Below are positions 27,102 through 37,400 of a stretch of 64,000 nt of DNA, piece after piece (the first letter of the stretch is position 1; every line of letters starts with the position of its first letter). Under the pieces are notes generated by a model that saw only the letters and a program-made list of their open reading frames with translations, searched no databases and was not told the DNA's origin. Origin of the DNA: Puniceicoccaceae bacterium (GTDB lineage Bacteria; Verrucomicrobiota; Verrucomicrobiia; Opitutales; Coraliomargaritaceae); assembly GCA_002729725.1 (NCBI GenBank), contig PBYS01000108.1, positions 1-64,000 on the forward strand. The letters are read 5' to 3'. The position numbers and the translations under genes are program-made.

Positions 27102-27695
27102 ATGAATACTCGATCTCGATTCCTCTCTGGATTCCCTCTCATCCGTTCTGCATGCATTGTTTTGCTGCTAGTGTCTGCTGCCAGCTTCGGGTTTGCTCAA
27201 GATGGCAATTTGTTCCCCAACGGGGAATTTGATTCGCCAAACAGCGCGGGCGACTGGCCCGCGAAGATCAGCAAGCCCAATAAAGGAAATCATAGCTGGG
27301 GGAATGAAGGCGGTGAGCGTTTCATTCGGATGGAGTCCACAACGCCTCTAGAGACGGTTTTACTCTATCAGCAAATCAGCTTGCGCGGCGCGCAGGAAGT
27401 GGAAATGACGATCCGAGCTCGTGTGAGTGGATTAGTGAAGGGACCAAAGAGCTGGTTTGATGCTCGAATCATGGGCGACTTTCGTGACTCCGGCAGCCAG
27501 AAGATCAAGGATTTCAAGCCGATCACTTTCGGTCGCGATACGGATGGTTGGGTGGAGCGCACAGTGACCATGCCGGTGCCGGATGGGGCTGTTTTTATGG
27601 CGATCATGCCTTCGTTGCTTCAAGTCAATGCGGGCACGCTGGATATTGCCAGCATCACGGTCACTCCGGTTGTCGAAACTGCACCACAACTTTAA
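27102..27695 (+). CDS. Secreted stand-alone carbohydrate-binding-like protein
   Basis: The start at 27102 gives a signal peptide (MNTRSRFLSGFPLIRSACIVLLLVSAASFGFAQ); an upstream in-frame ATG at 27051 does not improve it. The remaining 165 residues match the N-terminal module of the GH5 proteins: FPNGEFDSPNSAGDWP, GGERFIRMEST, WFDARIMGDFRDSGSQKI, DGWVERTVTMPVPDGAVFMAIMPSLLQVNAGTLDIASITVTP. There is no catalytic domain. It may be a surface-glycan or substrate-capture protein, or a leftover of a GH5 gene whose catalytic part was lost. It lies 71 bases upstream of GH92 and probably shares its transcript. Confidence 0.8.
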   Translation: MNTRSRFLSGFPLIRSACIVLLLVSAASFGFAQDGNLFPNGEFDSPNSAGDWPAKISKPNKGNHSWGNEGGERFIRMESTTPLETVLLYQQISLRGAQEVEMTIRARVSGLVKGPKSWFDARIMGDFRDSGSQKIKDFKPITFGRDTDGWVERTVTMPVPDGAVFMAIMPSLLQVNAGTLDIASITVTPVVETAPQL

Positions 27696-27766
27696 TTAGG
27701 TTTCACTTTTCAAACGATTTCTAAGAGCGATCCAGATTCCCTATGAAACTGTAAATCAGCAAATAA

Positions 27767-29788
27767 ATGATCTCAAAAGTCAATTTACTACAGGGGACCG
27801 ATTCCGTTCACGATCTTTCCAAGGGCAATACGCTACCGATTGTGGCGCGTCCGTGGGGGATGCACCATTGGTCTTTGCAGACTGGAGCGACGCCGTGGGT
27901 TTTTAACTGCCGTCACACGCGGGTGCGGGGCTTCCGCTTGACGCACCAACCGAGTCCCTGGATGCAGGATTATGCCTGTCTGACGGTCCTGCCATTCACT
28001 GGAGTAGACTGTGGCGGCGGGGAGCAGCAAGCTTCATCTTATTTTGTGGAGCGTTCGGTTTTAGAACCGAGCTACATGCAGGTGGACTTATTGCGCTATG
28101 GGGTGCAAATGGAGATGTCGCCGACAGAGCGCGGGGCGATCATGGCCTTTGATTTTCCCGCGGATTCCGCACCGAGGGTTGGTTTCTACTTCGACGGGGA
28201 GCACCGCGTCCGAATGGATGGTGACAGTCGAGTGGCGGGTTGCAGCCGATATAGCAAGGACCCGATTCCTGATGCCTATGGTCTATTCTTTAAGGGCCTT
28301 TGTTCGGTGCAGCCATCCGGTTTCAAGGAGACAGAGTGGGGGGGCTATCTGGAATTTTCGAAGGGGGTTCGGCGGGTTGAGCTGAGGCTCTGCGCTTCCT
28401 TCATTGACGAAGCGCAGGCGGCGCTTGACCTGAAACGCGAACTCGAAGGGAAGGGGCTGGAGACTGTTCGTGAAGAAGGGGCCCAAGTTTGGAACCAACT
28501 TTTGGGACGTTTCGAGATTGAAGCGGAGACGGAAGCGCAGGAGCGTATTTTTTATTCCTGTCTCTACCGTTGTTTGCTGTTTCCTCGCTTTTTGGACGAG
28601 ATTGATTCCGAAGGGCTGATATGTCACCGTAGTCCGTATGATGGTGAGCTCTATGAAGGCAGCCTGTGTACGGATAGTGGCTTCTGGGATGTCTATCGCA
28701 CACTGTATCCCTTCCTGGCATTAGCCTATCCTGAGGTACTTAAGCGCATGATCGGAGGGTGGATGAACGCCTGCCGGGAATCCGGATGGGCGCCGAAGTG
28801 GCCAAGTCCGGGCCCCCGGGACTGCATGATCGGCACGCACTTTGATGTTTTTGTCGCAGATGTGATCGCAAAAGGCTTTACGGATTGGGACGTGGAAGAG
28901 GCCTTTTCCTATCTTTGGAAGAACGCAACAGTCGAATCGTCGGATGGTTGTTTCGGGCGGGACGGTCTCGATGCCTATGATGCTTTGGGCTATGTGCCTG
29001 CGGACCTATTTTCCAAGGCTACAGCATGTACGCTGGATTATGCCTACAATGATTTTTGTATCGGACAGGTGGCCCGTTATTTGGGAGAGCACGAGAAGGC
29101 GGAACGTTTACTCGAAAGAGCCCGGAATTATCGAAATGTATTCGATCCGGAAGTCGGTATGATGCGCGGACGGAATGCGGATGGCAGCTGGTTGAGTCCA
29201 TTTCGTCCCTTCGAATGGGGCGGTTCCTTTATCGAAGGGGGCACTTGGCAGCATAGCTTCAACGTGCCGCATGATCCGGATGGCTTGGCTGAAATATTCG
29301 GAGGTGCGGACGCGCTTTGCGCGAAGCTGGATGAGATGCTGAATCAGGAGCCTCGTTTTGAAGCGGGTAGCTATGGTTTTGAAATTCATGAAGCGTCTGA
29401 GATGGCGATGGCGGATTTCGGACAGTATGCTCACTCAAACCAACCGGTCCATGGCTTCCTATTTCTCTATGCATTGATGGGGCAGTCGGCGAAGACTGAC
29501 TATTGGGTGCACCGTGTGTGTAATGAACTCTATACGGTCAATGACTTCCCCGGCGACGAGGATAACGGCGAGATGTCCGCTTGGTATATTTGGGCGTGTC
29601 TGGGCCTGTTTCCATACTGTCCAGGGACTGATGAATATTTAAACTTTAAGCCTTTCATTAAGCGTGTTCGCTTACATCTACCGAATGAGCCTAAGCCATT
29701 GGAATTTGGGCAAGAGGCGTTCCTGGGGGCGCTTCGAGTCCGGCACCAGGATCTTGTTGAGGCCTTACAGGCTGAAGAAGTTTTCTAG
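27767..29788 (+). CDS. GH92 exo-alpha-mannosidase, cytoplasmic
   Basis: The 673-residue product shows GH92 signatures: NLLQGTDSVHDLSKGNTLPIVARPWGMHHW near the N-terminus, SGFWDVYRTLYPFLALAYPEVLKRMIGGWMNA at about 303-334, RGRNADGSW, and NDFPGDEDNGEMSAWYIWACLGLFPYCPG near 588-618, which holds the conserved acidic and Ca-binding residues. GH92 enzymes are calcium-dependent inverting alpha-mannosidases, most often 1,2-specific. There is no signal peptide, unlike many Bacteroidetes relatives, so imported alpha-mannosides would be the substrate. The length is slightly below the usual 700-770. It shares a terminator hairpin with the convergent GntR gene. Confidence 0.9.
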   Translation: MISKVNLLQGTDSVHDLSKGNTLPIVARPWGMHHWSLQTGATPWVFNCRHTRVRGFRLTHQPSPWMQDYACLTVLPFTGVDCGGGEQQASSYFVERSVLEPSYMQVDLLRYGVQMEMSPTERGAIMAFDFPADSAPRVGFYFDGEHRVRMDGDSRVAGCSRYSKDPIPDAYGLFFKGLCSVQPSGFKETEWGGYLEFSKGVRRVELRLCASFIDEAQAALDLKRELEGKGLETVREEGAQVWNQLLGRFEIEAETEAQERIFYSCLYRCLLFPRFLDEIDSEGLICHRSPYDGELYEGSLCTDSGFWDVYRTLYPFLALAYPEVLKRMIGGWMNACRESGWAPKWPSPGPRDCMIGTHFDVFVADVIAKGFTDWDVEEAFSYLWKNATVESSDGCFGRDGLDAYDALGYVPADLFSKATACTLDYAYNDFCIGQVARYLGEHEKAERLLERARNYRNVFDPEVGMMRGRNADGSWLSPFRPFEWGGSFIEGGTWQHSFNVPHDPDGLAEIFGGADALCAKLDEMLNQEPRFEAGSYGFEIHEASEMAMADFGQYAHSNQPVHGFLFLYALMGQSAKTDYWVHRVCNELYTVNDFPGDEDNGEMSAWYIWACLGLFPYCPGTDEYLNFKPFIKRVRLHLPNEPKPLEFGQEAFLGALRVRHQDLVEALQAEEVF

Positions 29789-29830
29789 GCAGTGTTTGTA
29801 ACCAACAAAGCATTTAAAAACACTGCCTAG
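29785..29830. terminator. Bidirectional hairpin terminator that includes both stop codons
   Basis: A perfect 13-bp inverted repeat (CTAGGCAGTGTTT at 29785-29797, AAACACTGCCTAG at 29818-29830) separates convergent GH92 and GntR genes. The TAG stop of each gene lies inside the stem. The stem base of T or A residues on either side gives a modest U-tract in each direction. Confidence 0.7.
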
Positions 29831-30987
29831 TAGATTTCGATGTCTTTGATAAAATCGATTACGCTGAATTTCTTACGAAGCTCGTCGTTGATCCGGCCAA
29901 GGCCTCCACAGCTTTCGCGTACGAGCAATTTGGGTAATGGGCTCGATTCTGTGTGATCCGTGGTATTTCGTGTCAAGGCCAGTGCATTGCGCAACAAACC
30001 ATTACTGATGTTTCTAAAATCGTGACCGATGGTCGTTAATGGTGGGTCGCTGAAGCGTCCGGCCTCGGTGTCATTGCGCCCGATAATCGAATAGTCGGTC
30101 GGTGCTTTGAGGCCGATTTTATGCATGGCGGTGATCATTCGCAGCGCGTGCTCATCGTCGTAGCAGAGGATGCCGAGTTCTCCGGCATATGTCTTCCATT
30201 TTTCGGCGATGCGATCCATGTGTTGGCTGCCAGGTTCTACTAACACACTTAGGTTCGGTATATCGTTCTCAGAAACGTAGAGGGTATACGCGGTGAGCAT
30301 CCGCTGTAGGATCGGATCCTCCGAGGTGGTCGGGCCCACAAACGCAACTTTTTGGCAACCCATCTCCTTTAGATATCCACACAATGCTTTATTCGGTTTG
30401 AGTAAGTTTCGCCCAAAGAGCTCAGGATCACCGAAATAGTTTGCTTCCAATCCGGAAATCAAGAGGGGGATACTGACGGGGATCGGGCTCTGTTCTATAA
30501 ACTTGCGGACCTCTCCCGCCATGTGGTGAGGGAACCAGGGGAGGACGATGGCGACGCAGCCATCGTTCGCCAACGCTTGTGCCTGTTTGAAGGACTCTTC
30601 GCCAAAGCCAGTGATCCAGGTTGAGCGCAATTCGAGTCCGAGCTCCATCGCCGAGTGGGCGATATTTTGGAGCACCTTGTTCGCGTAGGCATTGCCGTTG
30701 CGGAAAACCAAGACGCCGATTTGGTTAGCGATCTTCTTGGGTTGGAAGTCTGAATTCTGGTGATTTGCTTCGGGATGCTTCGCGATGAATGTTCCACTTC
30801 CGATGCGACGCGTGATGATACCTTCGTCCACTAATGCCTTCAGTGCCTTACGGACTGTGAGGAAATTGCACTCGTAGGTAACCGCTAAATGACGTTCGGG
30901 CGGGATCTTGGAACCAATGGGAAGCGTCCGTGTTAATTGACGAATCTCTTTTTCTACCTGCTCAAACTTTAGCTGTTTTCTACTCAT
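29827..30987 (-). CDS. GntR-family regulator with a LacI-type sugar-sensing domain
   Basis: The 386-residue protein has a GntR winged helix at about 8-70 (VEKEIRQLTRTLPIGSKIPPERHLAVTYECNFLTVRKALKALVDEGIITRRIGSGTFIA) and a periplasmic-binding-protein-like effector domain at about 88-370 (IGVLVFRNGNAYANKVLQNIAHSA, QKVAFVGPTT, YSIIGRNDTEAGRFSDPPLTTIGHDF). This layout, as in AraR, suits a repressor released by a sugar. It is convergent with GH92. A 10-6-10 inverted repeat sits directly upstream of its start, which suggests it controls itself, and related sites in 26605-27101 suggest it also controls the cassette A/GH130/GH5 and CBM/GH92 transcripts. The effector may be mannose or a mannoside (inference). 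Confidence 0.88.
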   Translation of the reverse strand: MSRKQLKFEQVEKEIRQLTRTLPIGSKIPPERHLAVTYECNFLTVRKALKALVDEGIITRRIGSGTFIAKHPEANHQNSDFQPKKIANQIGVLVFRNGNAYANKVLQNIAHSAMELGLELRSTWITGFGEESFKQAQALANDGCVAIVLPWFPHHMAGEVRKFIEQSPIPVSIPLLISGLEANYFGDPELFGRNLLKPNKALCGYLKEMGCQKVAFVGPTTSEDPILQRMLTAYTLYVSENDIPNLSVLVEPGSQHMDRIAEKWKTYAGELGILCYDDEHALRMITAMHKIGLKAPTDYSIIGRNDTEAGRFSDPPLTTIGHDFRNISNGLLRNALALTRNTTDHTESSPLPKLLVRESCGGLGRINDELRKKFSVIDFIKDIEIY

Positions 30988-30991
30988 TACC

Positions 30992-31017
30992 TTATAGCAA
31001 TGAGTAAATTGCTATAA
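30992..31017. promoter_or_regulatory. Operator-like inverted repeat at the GntR gene
   Basis: TTATAGCAAT-GAGTAA-ATTGCTATAA is a perfect 10-6-10 inverted repeat ending 5 bases before the GntR start (30987). It would block transcription or translation start if bound, consistent with autorepression. Half-sites recur at 26765-26773 and 26923-26937. Confidence 0.65.
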
Positions 31018-31096
31018 ATTATACTGCCTCTGCAAACTTAATTTTATGCTGTTTTCTGATTGGAGCCGCTCGTTTGAACGATCCCGAAGTCAGTTA

Positions 31097-31870
31097 TTAT
31101 AACTGAGAGAGGGCGTAAATCTCCGCAGGTGACAGGGCACGTCGGTAAACGGCGAGGCCCGCGATAGCGCCACAGAAGAAATTGCCGATTTCACCATGTC
31201 GATCTACGCCGCCTACGGTGAAGTCAGACCCGTTGGGGCCGCCATCAAACAGGCCGCCTGCCATGGAGTAGGGGTTCAGGCTTGTTCGGCTATCCAGGGC
31301 TCCATTGAGCCATGCGTAGCCGGATGTGCCGTCATAGCTCATGGCAACGACGGACCACTCGTCGAAGGGAACGGGTGTGGCGCCCACCGGGCCGTCGATA
31401 CAGTATTTATAGCCGGGGGTGGGGCCGCCGACATTCGACAGATGCCCGCAGACTTGCTCCTCCTGTTCCCAGACCGAAATATTTAAAAAGAGTCCATACT
31501 GCCTTCCGCCTCCGGTTTCATTCCATTGCCCTGCGATGAATTCGCAGCCTTGTTGCCCTTCCTTGTGGCGCTTAAGCCAAGCAATCACAGTTAGGTGGCC
31601 CTCGGGACCGTGAATGTCGAGTAGGGGGCAATCCTTTCTCGGTAGATTAAGCCATTGGCCTTTCTTGATTTGCAGTGCTTTGCCTCCCAACGGGGCTTCG
31701 GTATCTTCAATCAAGTCGAGCTCGCCTGATTGGGAGTGAAGGGTGTAGTGCGCACCTTGCTCGGTGGCAAAGTGATCGCCGGATTGGTTGAAATTCCAAA
31801 AAGCAACCAAGTCCGGGAAATCTTTTGGGGATGTGTCTGGGAGGATAAATGCCTTCTTAACCGTTTCCAT
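31097..31870 (-). CDS. LamG-like (concanavalin-fold) protein without signal peptide
   Basis: The 257-residue protein (METVKKAFILPDTSPKDFPDLVAFWNFNQSGDHF...) is one laminin-G-like jelly-roll: LVAFWNFN, LTVIAWLKRH, EFIAGQWNETGG, WSVVAMSYDGTSGYAWLNGALDS, GAIAGLAVYRRALSPAEIYALSQL. LamG domains bind carbohydrates or act as adhesion modules, usually outside the cell; here no signal peptide is present, so it may be cytoplasmic or be exported in an unusual way. It is the next gene upstream of the GntR gene in the same direction (109-base gap). The exact role is unknown. Confidence 0.7.
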   Translation of the reverse strand: METVKKAFILPDTSPKDFPDLVAFWNFNQSGDHFATEQGAHYTLHSQSGELDLIEDTEAPLGGKALQIKKGQWLNLPRKDCPLLDIHGPEGHLTVIAWLKRHKEGQQGCEFIAGQWNETGGGRQYGLFLNISVWEQEEQVCGHLSNVGGPTPGYKYCIDGPVGATPVPFDEWSVVAMSYDGTSGYAWLNGALDSRTSLNPYSMAGGLFDGGPNGSDFTVGGVDRHGEIGNFFCGAIAGLAVYRRALSPAEIYALSQL

Positions 31871-31966
31871 GTCTGCTATGTAAGTGATTAGGGACTGCCG
31901 CCGTCGAGTGTTATTTGTATTATACTTTTTTGCGACTTTATTGGGAGCGTAGGTGTATATGCGTCA

Positions 31967-31980
31967 CGCAACTAGTTGCG
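31967..31980. promoter_or_regulatory. LacI-class operator-like site CGCAACTAGTTGCG (perfect palindrome)
   Basis: This is the only fully symmetric member of the 14-bp family. It lies in the 295-base region between the LamG gene (-) and GH5 copy 3 (+), 186 bases before the latter, and could act on either. No gene is visible in 31871-32165. Confidence 0.65.
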
Positions 31981-32165
31981 CAATGGGTTTCTTGAGTTTA
32001 ACCGTATTCGAGCAAATGTAGAGAACCATAGAAAGACTGAGTCTACCTGCACGAAGTCTGGAGTGGACCCCATCTCTCAAAATTGCCCCTACTCTGATCC
32101 ATTTAGGCACTGAACCGCTTGTTAACTGTCTATAGTTCAATCTTATTCAATACCCACATATCAAT

Positions 32166-34373
32166 ATGAAACAATTCTACCGCTTACGCTGCATACTGCC
32201 GATATTGACCTGCGCATTTTTATTAAATACCCTCTCTGCTCAGGAGGCCAGCCAAACCGGGGCGGCCTTTGATGCCACTGATTTTGAGCCTCATGGTGCC
32301 GTTGAGTTCTGGCCTCAGGGCTGGCCGCAGCCGGAGGGCGCGAGTTTGCAAGTTGAAGCGGGCAATCATTTCGTCCGTATGGAAACGCAAGAGCCCGGTA
32401 AAATGGTCATGCTCTATCGTGAGATCGAGATTCCCGAAGGAGTGGAGGCTTTTGAGTTCACGTGGAAACAGCGTGTGACCGGCCTCATACGCGGAGATAA
32501 GTCCTGGTATGATGCGCGGATTATGACGGAGTTCATGGACGCGGATCGAAGTAAAATCGGAAAGGGGCCCACTCCTAAGAGAGGAAAGGATTCGGACGGG
32601 TGGGAAAGCAAGTCTGTTAAGTATAACCTTCCCGAGGGTGCACGCTTCATCAAGTTCATGCCTTGCCTGTTCAATACGAAAGCGGGGATGTATGATCTGG
32701 ATGATGTGGTCTTTACGGCGATTCCCAAATTGAGTCCTGAGGAAGATCCGGTTTACCAAAGAAAGCTGGCACAGGCGGCTAAACTTGCGCAACGACGCGA
32801 CAAGGCCTTGAAGATCATGCAAAAAAACGGTGGTACCATGATCGCCAATGGGGATATGCAGGCTGATTCCAATAGCGATGGACGCCCCGATCATTGGGGC
32901 AGGCCTAAAGGTGACATGGGCTATGCGACCGAGGCGGGGAATACTTTTCTCCGTTTACAGTCAGATAGTGCCGAGAAGATGGTCATGTATTATAGCAAGC
33001 TAGATGTCCCCACGGGAGTGGAGGCCTTGGAGTTGTCCTGGGACTGGCGTTTGACGGATCTGAAGAAAGGTGCGGAGCCCTGGCATGATGCACGTATTAT
33101 GATCAAGATGCTGGATGCCAGTGGCAAGAAGCTGAGCGGGGGAGATTCCTACACCAAGAAGTCCACCGACGGTTGGCAGTCGAAGAGCCGCAAGCTTCTC
33201 GTGCCCGAGGGAGCGGTTGCCATCGAATTCATGCCCACACTTTTCAATGTGAAATCCGGCATCATGGATCTGGATAATTTAAGTCTGAAGCCGATCGATG
33301 CGGCACCACTGTTGGCCTCCAAGGCGAAAAAGGACGCAGAACGCGCGTTCTTGCATGCCGATCCGGAAGCACCGAAAAAAGAAAACTGGCCTTCGGAGCT
33401 CAAGGTGGTCGGGAACCGCCTTCAGAATGCGGAAGGTGAAGAAGTTTGGCTTCAGGGCTCCAATGTTCCGAGCATGGAGTGGAACCCGAATGGCGAAAAT
33501 ATTTTGAAATCGATCCAGGTTGTTTTGGATGAGTGGAACGGAAATGTCATCCGTCTTCCGGTGAAGGAAGAATACTGGTTTGGTAAAGGCGGCGATGCCT
33601 ATAAGAAGTTAATCAACGATGCCGTGATCATGGCGGCGAACCGTGGTGCCTATTTAGTACTCGATCTGCACCGCTACCGTTCGCCCAAGCAAGTCCATGC
33701 AGACTTTTGGGTCGAAGCCGCGACGATTTATAAGAACCATCCGGCTGTCCTGTTTGATTTGATGAATGAGCCGCATGGCACGAGCTGGGAAGTTTGGCGC
33801 AATGGTGGCTTTGTGGCTGATAAGAAGAAGGAGGGCGATGAAGACGCCTTCCTGAGCGAGATTGAGAAGAAGATGAATGCCCGCGGTTTTGAGTCGATCG
33901 GTATGCAAGCCTTGATCGATGCGGTTCGCTCTACCGGTGCGCAGAATATCGTAGTGGTTGGAGGTCTGGACTACGCCTATGATCTGTCAGGTATTCTCAA
34001 TGGCTTTGCAGTCGATGATCACGGTGGCAATGGGGTCATGTATTCCACTCACGTTTATCCATGGAAACGTGGCTGGCAGAAGAGCTTCCTCGATGTGGCC
34101 GAGCAGTATCCGATTCTGGTCGGTGAAGTGGGTGCCGATGCGCGCAAGATGGATTTCATGCCGCACGATATTCAGGAGGACTGGGACACCTGGGTGCCCT
34201 CAATGCTGGGGCTGATTCAAAAGCATAAGTTGAACTGGACGGCATGGTGTCTGCATCCCAGCGCAAGTCCACGTATGTTGAAAGACTGGACCTACGAGCC
34301 GACTTCGTTCTGGGGGCAGCAAGCTAAAGATGCTTTGCATGGCAAACAGTTTGAACTGGATCATTTGCGTTAA
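32166..34373 (+). CDS. Secreted GH5 endoglycosidase with two tandem binding modules (GH5 copy 3)
   Basis: The 735-residue product has a signal peptide (1-25), a first CBM-like module at about 35-190 (WPQGWPQPEGAS... YDARIMTEFMDADRSK... YDLDDVVFT), a helical spacer, a second module at about 224-378 (NGDMQADSNSDGRPDHWG... WHDARIMIKMLDASGKK... MDLDNLSLKP) and a GH5 barrel from about 407. Acid/base E535 ([10 protein letters not shown]) and nucleophile E654 (LVGEVGAD) are present. It is the longest GH5 copy and closest to copy 1 over the second module and the barrel. It is followed after 60 bases by the second cassette A gene. An operator-like palindrome lies upstream. Confidence 0.88.
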   Translation: MKQFYRLRCILPILTCAFLLNTLSAQEASQTGAAFDATDFEPHGAVEFWPQGWPQPEGASLQVEAGNHFVRMETQEPGKMVMLYREIEIPEGVEAFEFTWKQRVTGLIRGDKSWYDARIMTEFMDADRSKIGKGPTPKRGKDSDGWESKSVKYNLPEGARFIKFMPCLFNTKAGMYDLDDVVFTAIPKLSPEEDPVYQRKLAQAAKLAQRRDKALKIMQKNGGTMIANGDMQADSNSDGRPDHWGRPKGDMGYATEAGNTFLRLQSDSAEKMVMYYSKLDVPTGVEALELSWDWRLTDLKKGAEPWHDARIMIKMLDASGKKLSGGDSYTKKSTDGWQSKSRKLLVPEGAVAIEFMPTLFNVKSGIMDLDNLSLKPIDAAPLLASKAKKDAERAFLHADPEAPKKENWPSELKVVGNRLQNAEGEEVWLQGSNVPSMEWNPNGENILKSIQVVLDEWNGNVIRLPVKEEYWFGKGGDAYKKLINDAVIMAANRGAYLVLDLHRYRSPKQVHADFWVEAATIYKNHPAVLFDLMNEPHGTSWEVWRNGGFVADKKKEGDEDAFLSEIEKKMNARGFESIGMQALIDAVRSTGAQNIVVVGGLDYAYDLSGILNGFAVDDHGGNGVMYSTHVYPWKRGWQKSFLDVAEQYPILVGEVGADARKMDFMPHDIQEDWDTWVPSMLGLIQKHKLNWTAWCLHPSASPRMLKDWTYEPTSFWGQQAKDALHGKQFELDHLR

Positions 34374-34432
34374 TGCTCGCGCAGATCGGATAGTTACTTA
34401 TCTTTTAAAGCTCTACTGAATTCATAAAACCG

Positions 34433-37400
34433 ATGCACATGCCTCAGCAACATAGTGATCAGCGTAGCGGTTTCGCCATTATCATTTCTTTGGCGATTCT
34501 AGCGTTCGTTCTGCTGCTTTTGTTGAGTATAACCGCATTGCTTCGTGTGGAAACACGAGTGGCCAGCGATTCGCTGAGCCGATTGGAGGCGAAGCAAAAT
34601 GCCTTGCTGGCATTGAATCTTGCGGTCGGCGAGCTGCAGCAGCATTCGGGCCCGGATCAGCGTGTGACGGGACGTGCGGACCTGGAAATCCCTAGTTCAG
34701 TTTCGATTGCCTCCGGAGATGATGGCGAAACCGTGCAGCAAAAACTGGATGGCTACTGGCAATCCCAGAGAAACCGTCAGTGGACGGGTGTGTGGAGAAA
34801 TACAAATACCACCACCTAGGATCCGGAGAATCCAACCGCCTACAATGCGACTCCGGGCCTATTGAACTGGTTGGTCAGTGGTAACGAAGATACCCTTGAT
34901 TTTGATCCTGGCGATGTCGTGTCGGGCTTGAATGCCGGTTCCCGTCCGACAGACGATATTATCGGTTCTGGAGGACAGCGCTATGCCTTGCTGGTCAGCC
35001 CGGATGTCAACGCCGCCAATGGGGCCGAGTCCATTGATCGTGCGGTAACGGCACCTATTGTTGAGATTAATGGGGCCGCTTCTACTGCAGGTAGCTATGC
35101 TTGGTGGGTTGGGGACGAAGGTATCAAAGCACGTGCGAATCTGATTGATCCTTATGAAGGTACTTCAGATTCCACCGAGCAGTTGCGCCGTATCGCCTCG
35201 GCTCAGAGGGTTGCGATCGAAGCCATGACGACTGATGGATCGGACGGTTTGGCACCTTTTTATCCTGTCAATGATCCTTCACCGGAAGCGATACAGAGCA
35301 TGTCAGAGTTTTCATTTCTCAATACAGATCCGGATTTTGAAGATGAATTAAGTGCATACTTTCACGATATGACTTTGCATTCTTATGGAGTCTTGGCTGA
35401 TGTGAAGCATGGTGGGCTCAAGCGCGACTTGTCCTATATACTGGGGCAACGCGATGTTGTTTCCTTACAGTCTGCAGTCACCGCTGCATATGACGTCAAC
35501 TCGTCTGGTAGTATTTATGTGATCGAGCCGCTCAAAGACTATAATCGTGTTCTGAATCAACTGACGACCCCGTATGCGGAAGTTCCCGAGGATATTGAAT
35601 ATGGAGATAGCCGGCATAAATTTAGCATCGCTCCGGGGATCATGGCTTACACGCCGACATGGGAAATGCTTTGGTCGTATCATAATTCCAGTAATCGAAC
35701 GACAGACCTGCCCGCGGGAAGCTACAACTCTACGGGCCAAGTGGTTCCCAGGCTTCAATCGCCCACTCAAAGTGGAGTCGCTCCCATGATCGCCCAGGCT
35801 AAAATGTTTTTTAACTTGGACGTCAGTGGATCGGTTAAGCTCCAGATCATCCCGCAAATTGTCTTAGTCAATCCTTACTCTGTCCCGCTGGCGCCTGCGC
35901 GATACACTGTGTTGATGGCAGACTCGAAAACTGCCTATGTTCGTTTCGGCACGCCTGTGGACGTCAACGATCCGCAAGTGGCTGAATTTCCGACGACGAA
36001 TCAAGTCAGCATTTCCGGTGCGGGTATTGGCTCCACGCAATTGATTCTGGATAGTAATGGGATGGCTCCTGGTGAAGCTCAGATCTTCAGTTTGCAGACG
36101 AGTGGCGCGACCATTCCGAGCAGCGCCAGTGCACGCGAGGATTTTCAGGCGGTTATGATCAATGATTATGATCCTTCTGCCTATTTGGTTTACGATACCG
36201 GCACCACAATTCCCGCTCCGGAGACGCACGCTTCACTCTTTTTCACTAAGGCTCATATACAAACCGAGCTGTTTTTGGATTATGATCCTGACGAGCGAAC
36301 CACGATCGGGGACCGTCGCTTGGTTCAGTCAATCGTCGGACACTACCCATCGACTGGAGATGACTCTACAAATGTATTTCTGGTGTATCCGGTCGATTCC
36401 GGACTCAGAGTCGGCGGAGGATCCTATTTTCGGTTGAACGATTTTTCCAATAGTTACTTTGAACGGGCATTTTTCCTTCAGCAGAATTATCGCATGACGA
36501 TGATTGATGGTTATCATGGGTATACCGGTGGTACGCACCTGAAGGAATGGGCGCGTGGCTATGCGAAGACGGGATTTCCGGGGAATGAAAAATACATTAG
36601 CGCAAATCTGCTTCGTCCGGTGGGCAGTCTGACCAACGTGCGCTGGGGGCCGATCAACTCGGGGACGGGGAGTTACGACACCGTACCACCTGCCGGAATC
36701 GGATCAGAGGTGGGCTTTACCAATTTAATCTATGAAGTGCCTGAGCCGAATATTGGATTAAGCTCGATCGGACAGTTGCAGCACTTCAACACGATGGCGT
36801 ATATCGATCGCATTAATTGGCATGGCTATTCATCAATGCGTTCGCTCTATGGTCAAAATGTGCAGAATGCCACTACGGTCCAATGCTGGCAGGGGAACTA
36901 TACACTTTCGAATTCCTACCCAAATCCCTTAGTTGCACGTGATCGACTTTTTGATACCGGTTATTCCGGATACCATTATGATGGCTCCTATCTTTGGAAT
37001 GATGCTTTGTGGGACCGTTTTTACTTCTCGAGCTATCCTGCCTATGGGGATTTCGATTTTGCCACGGATACTTTACAGAACAACCGCTACGTTCCATTTC
37101 GTGACAGCAAACAGGTGCCCTTGGATGACGAAACAGAGTTTCGCGGCGACGGCGATGAGTCGAACCCGGATAATAATCGAATGGCTTCGACTAACTTAAT
37201 GACCGAAGGTGCATTTAATATTAATTCGACCTCCGTTGAGGCGTGGCAGGCATGGTTTTCCAGTTTGAGTGGCGTGCCCATCGGTAATGAAGCGGATGGC
37301 GAAGATTTGACCGCACCTTTTGTCCGAAGCCTAAAGCGAATTGGAGAATCGAATGGTTCTGAGACGGCGAACGTCGAAAATGCCTGGACTGGATTTCGTA

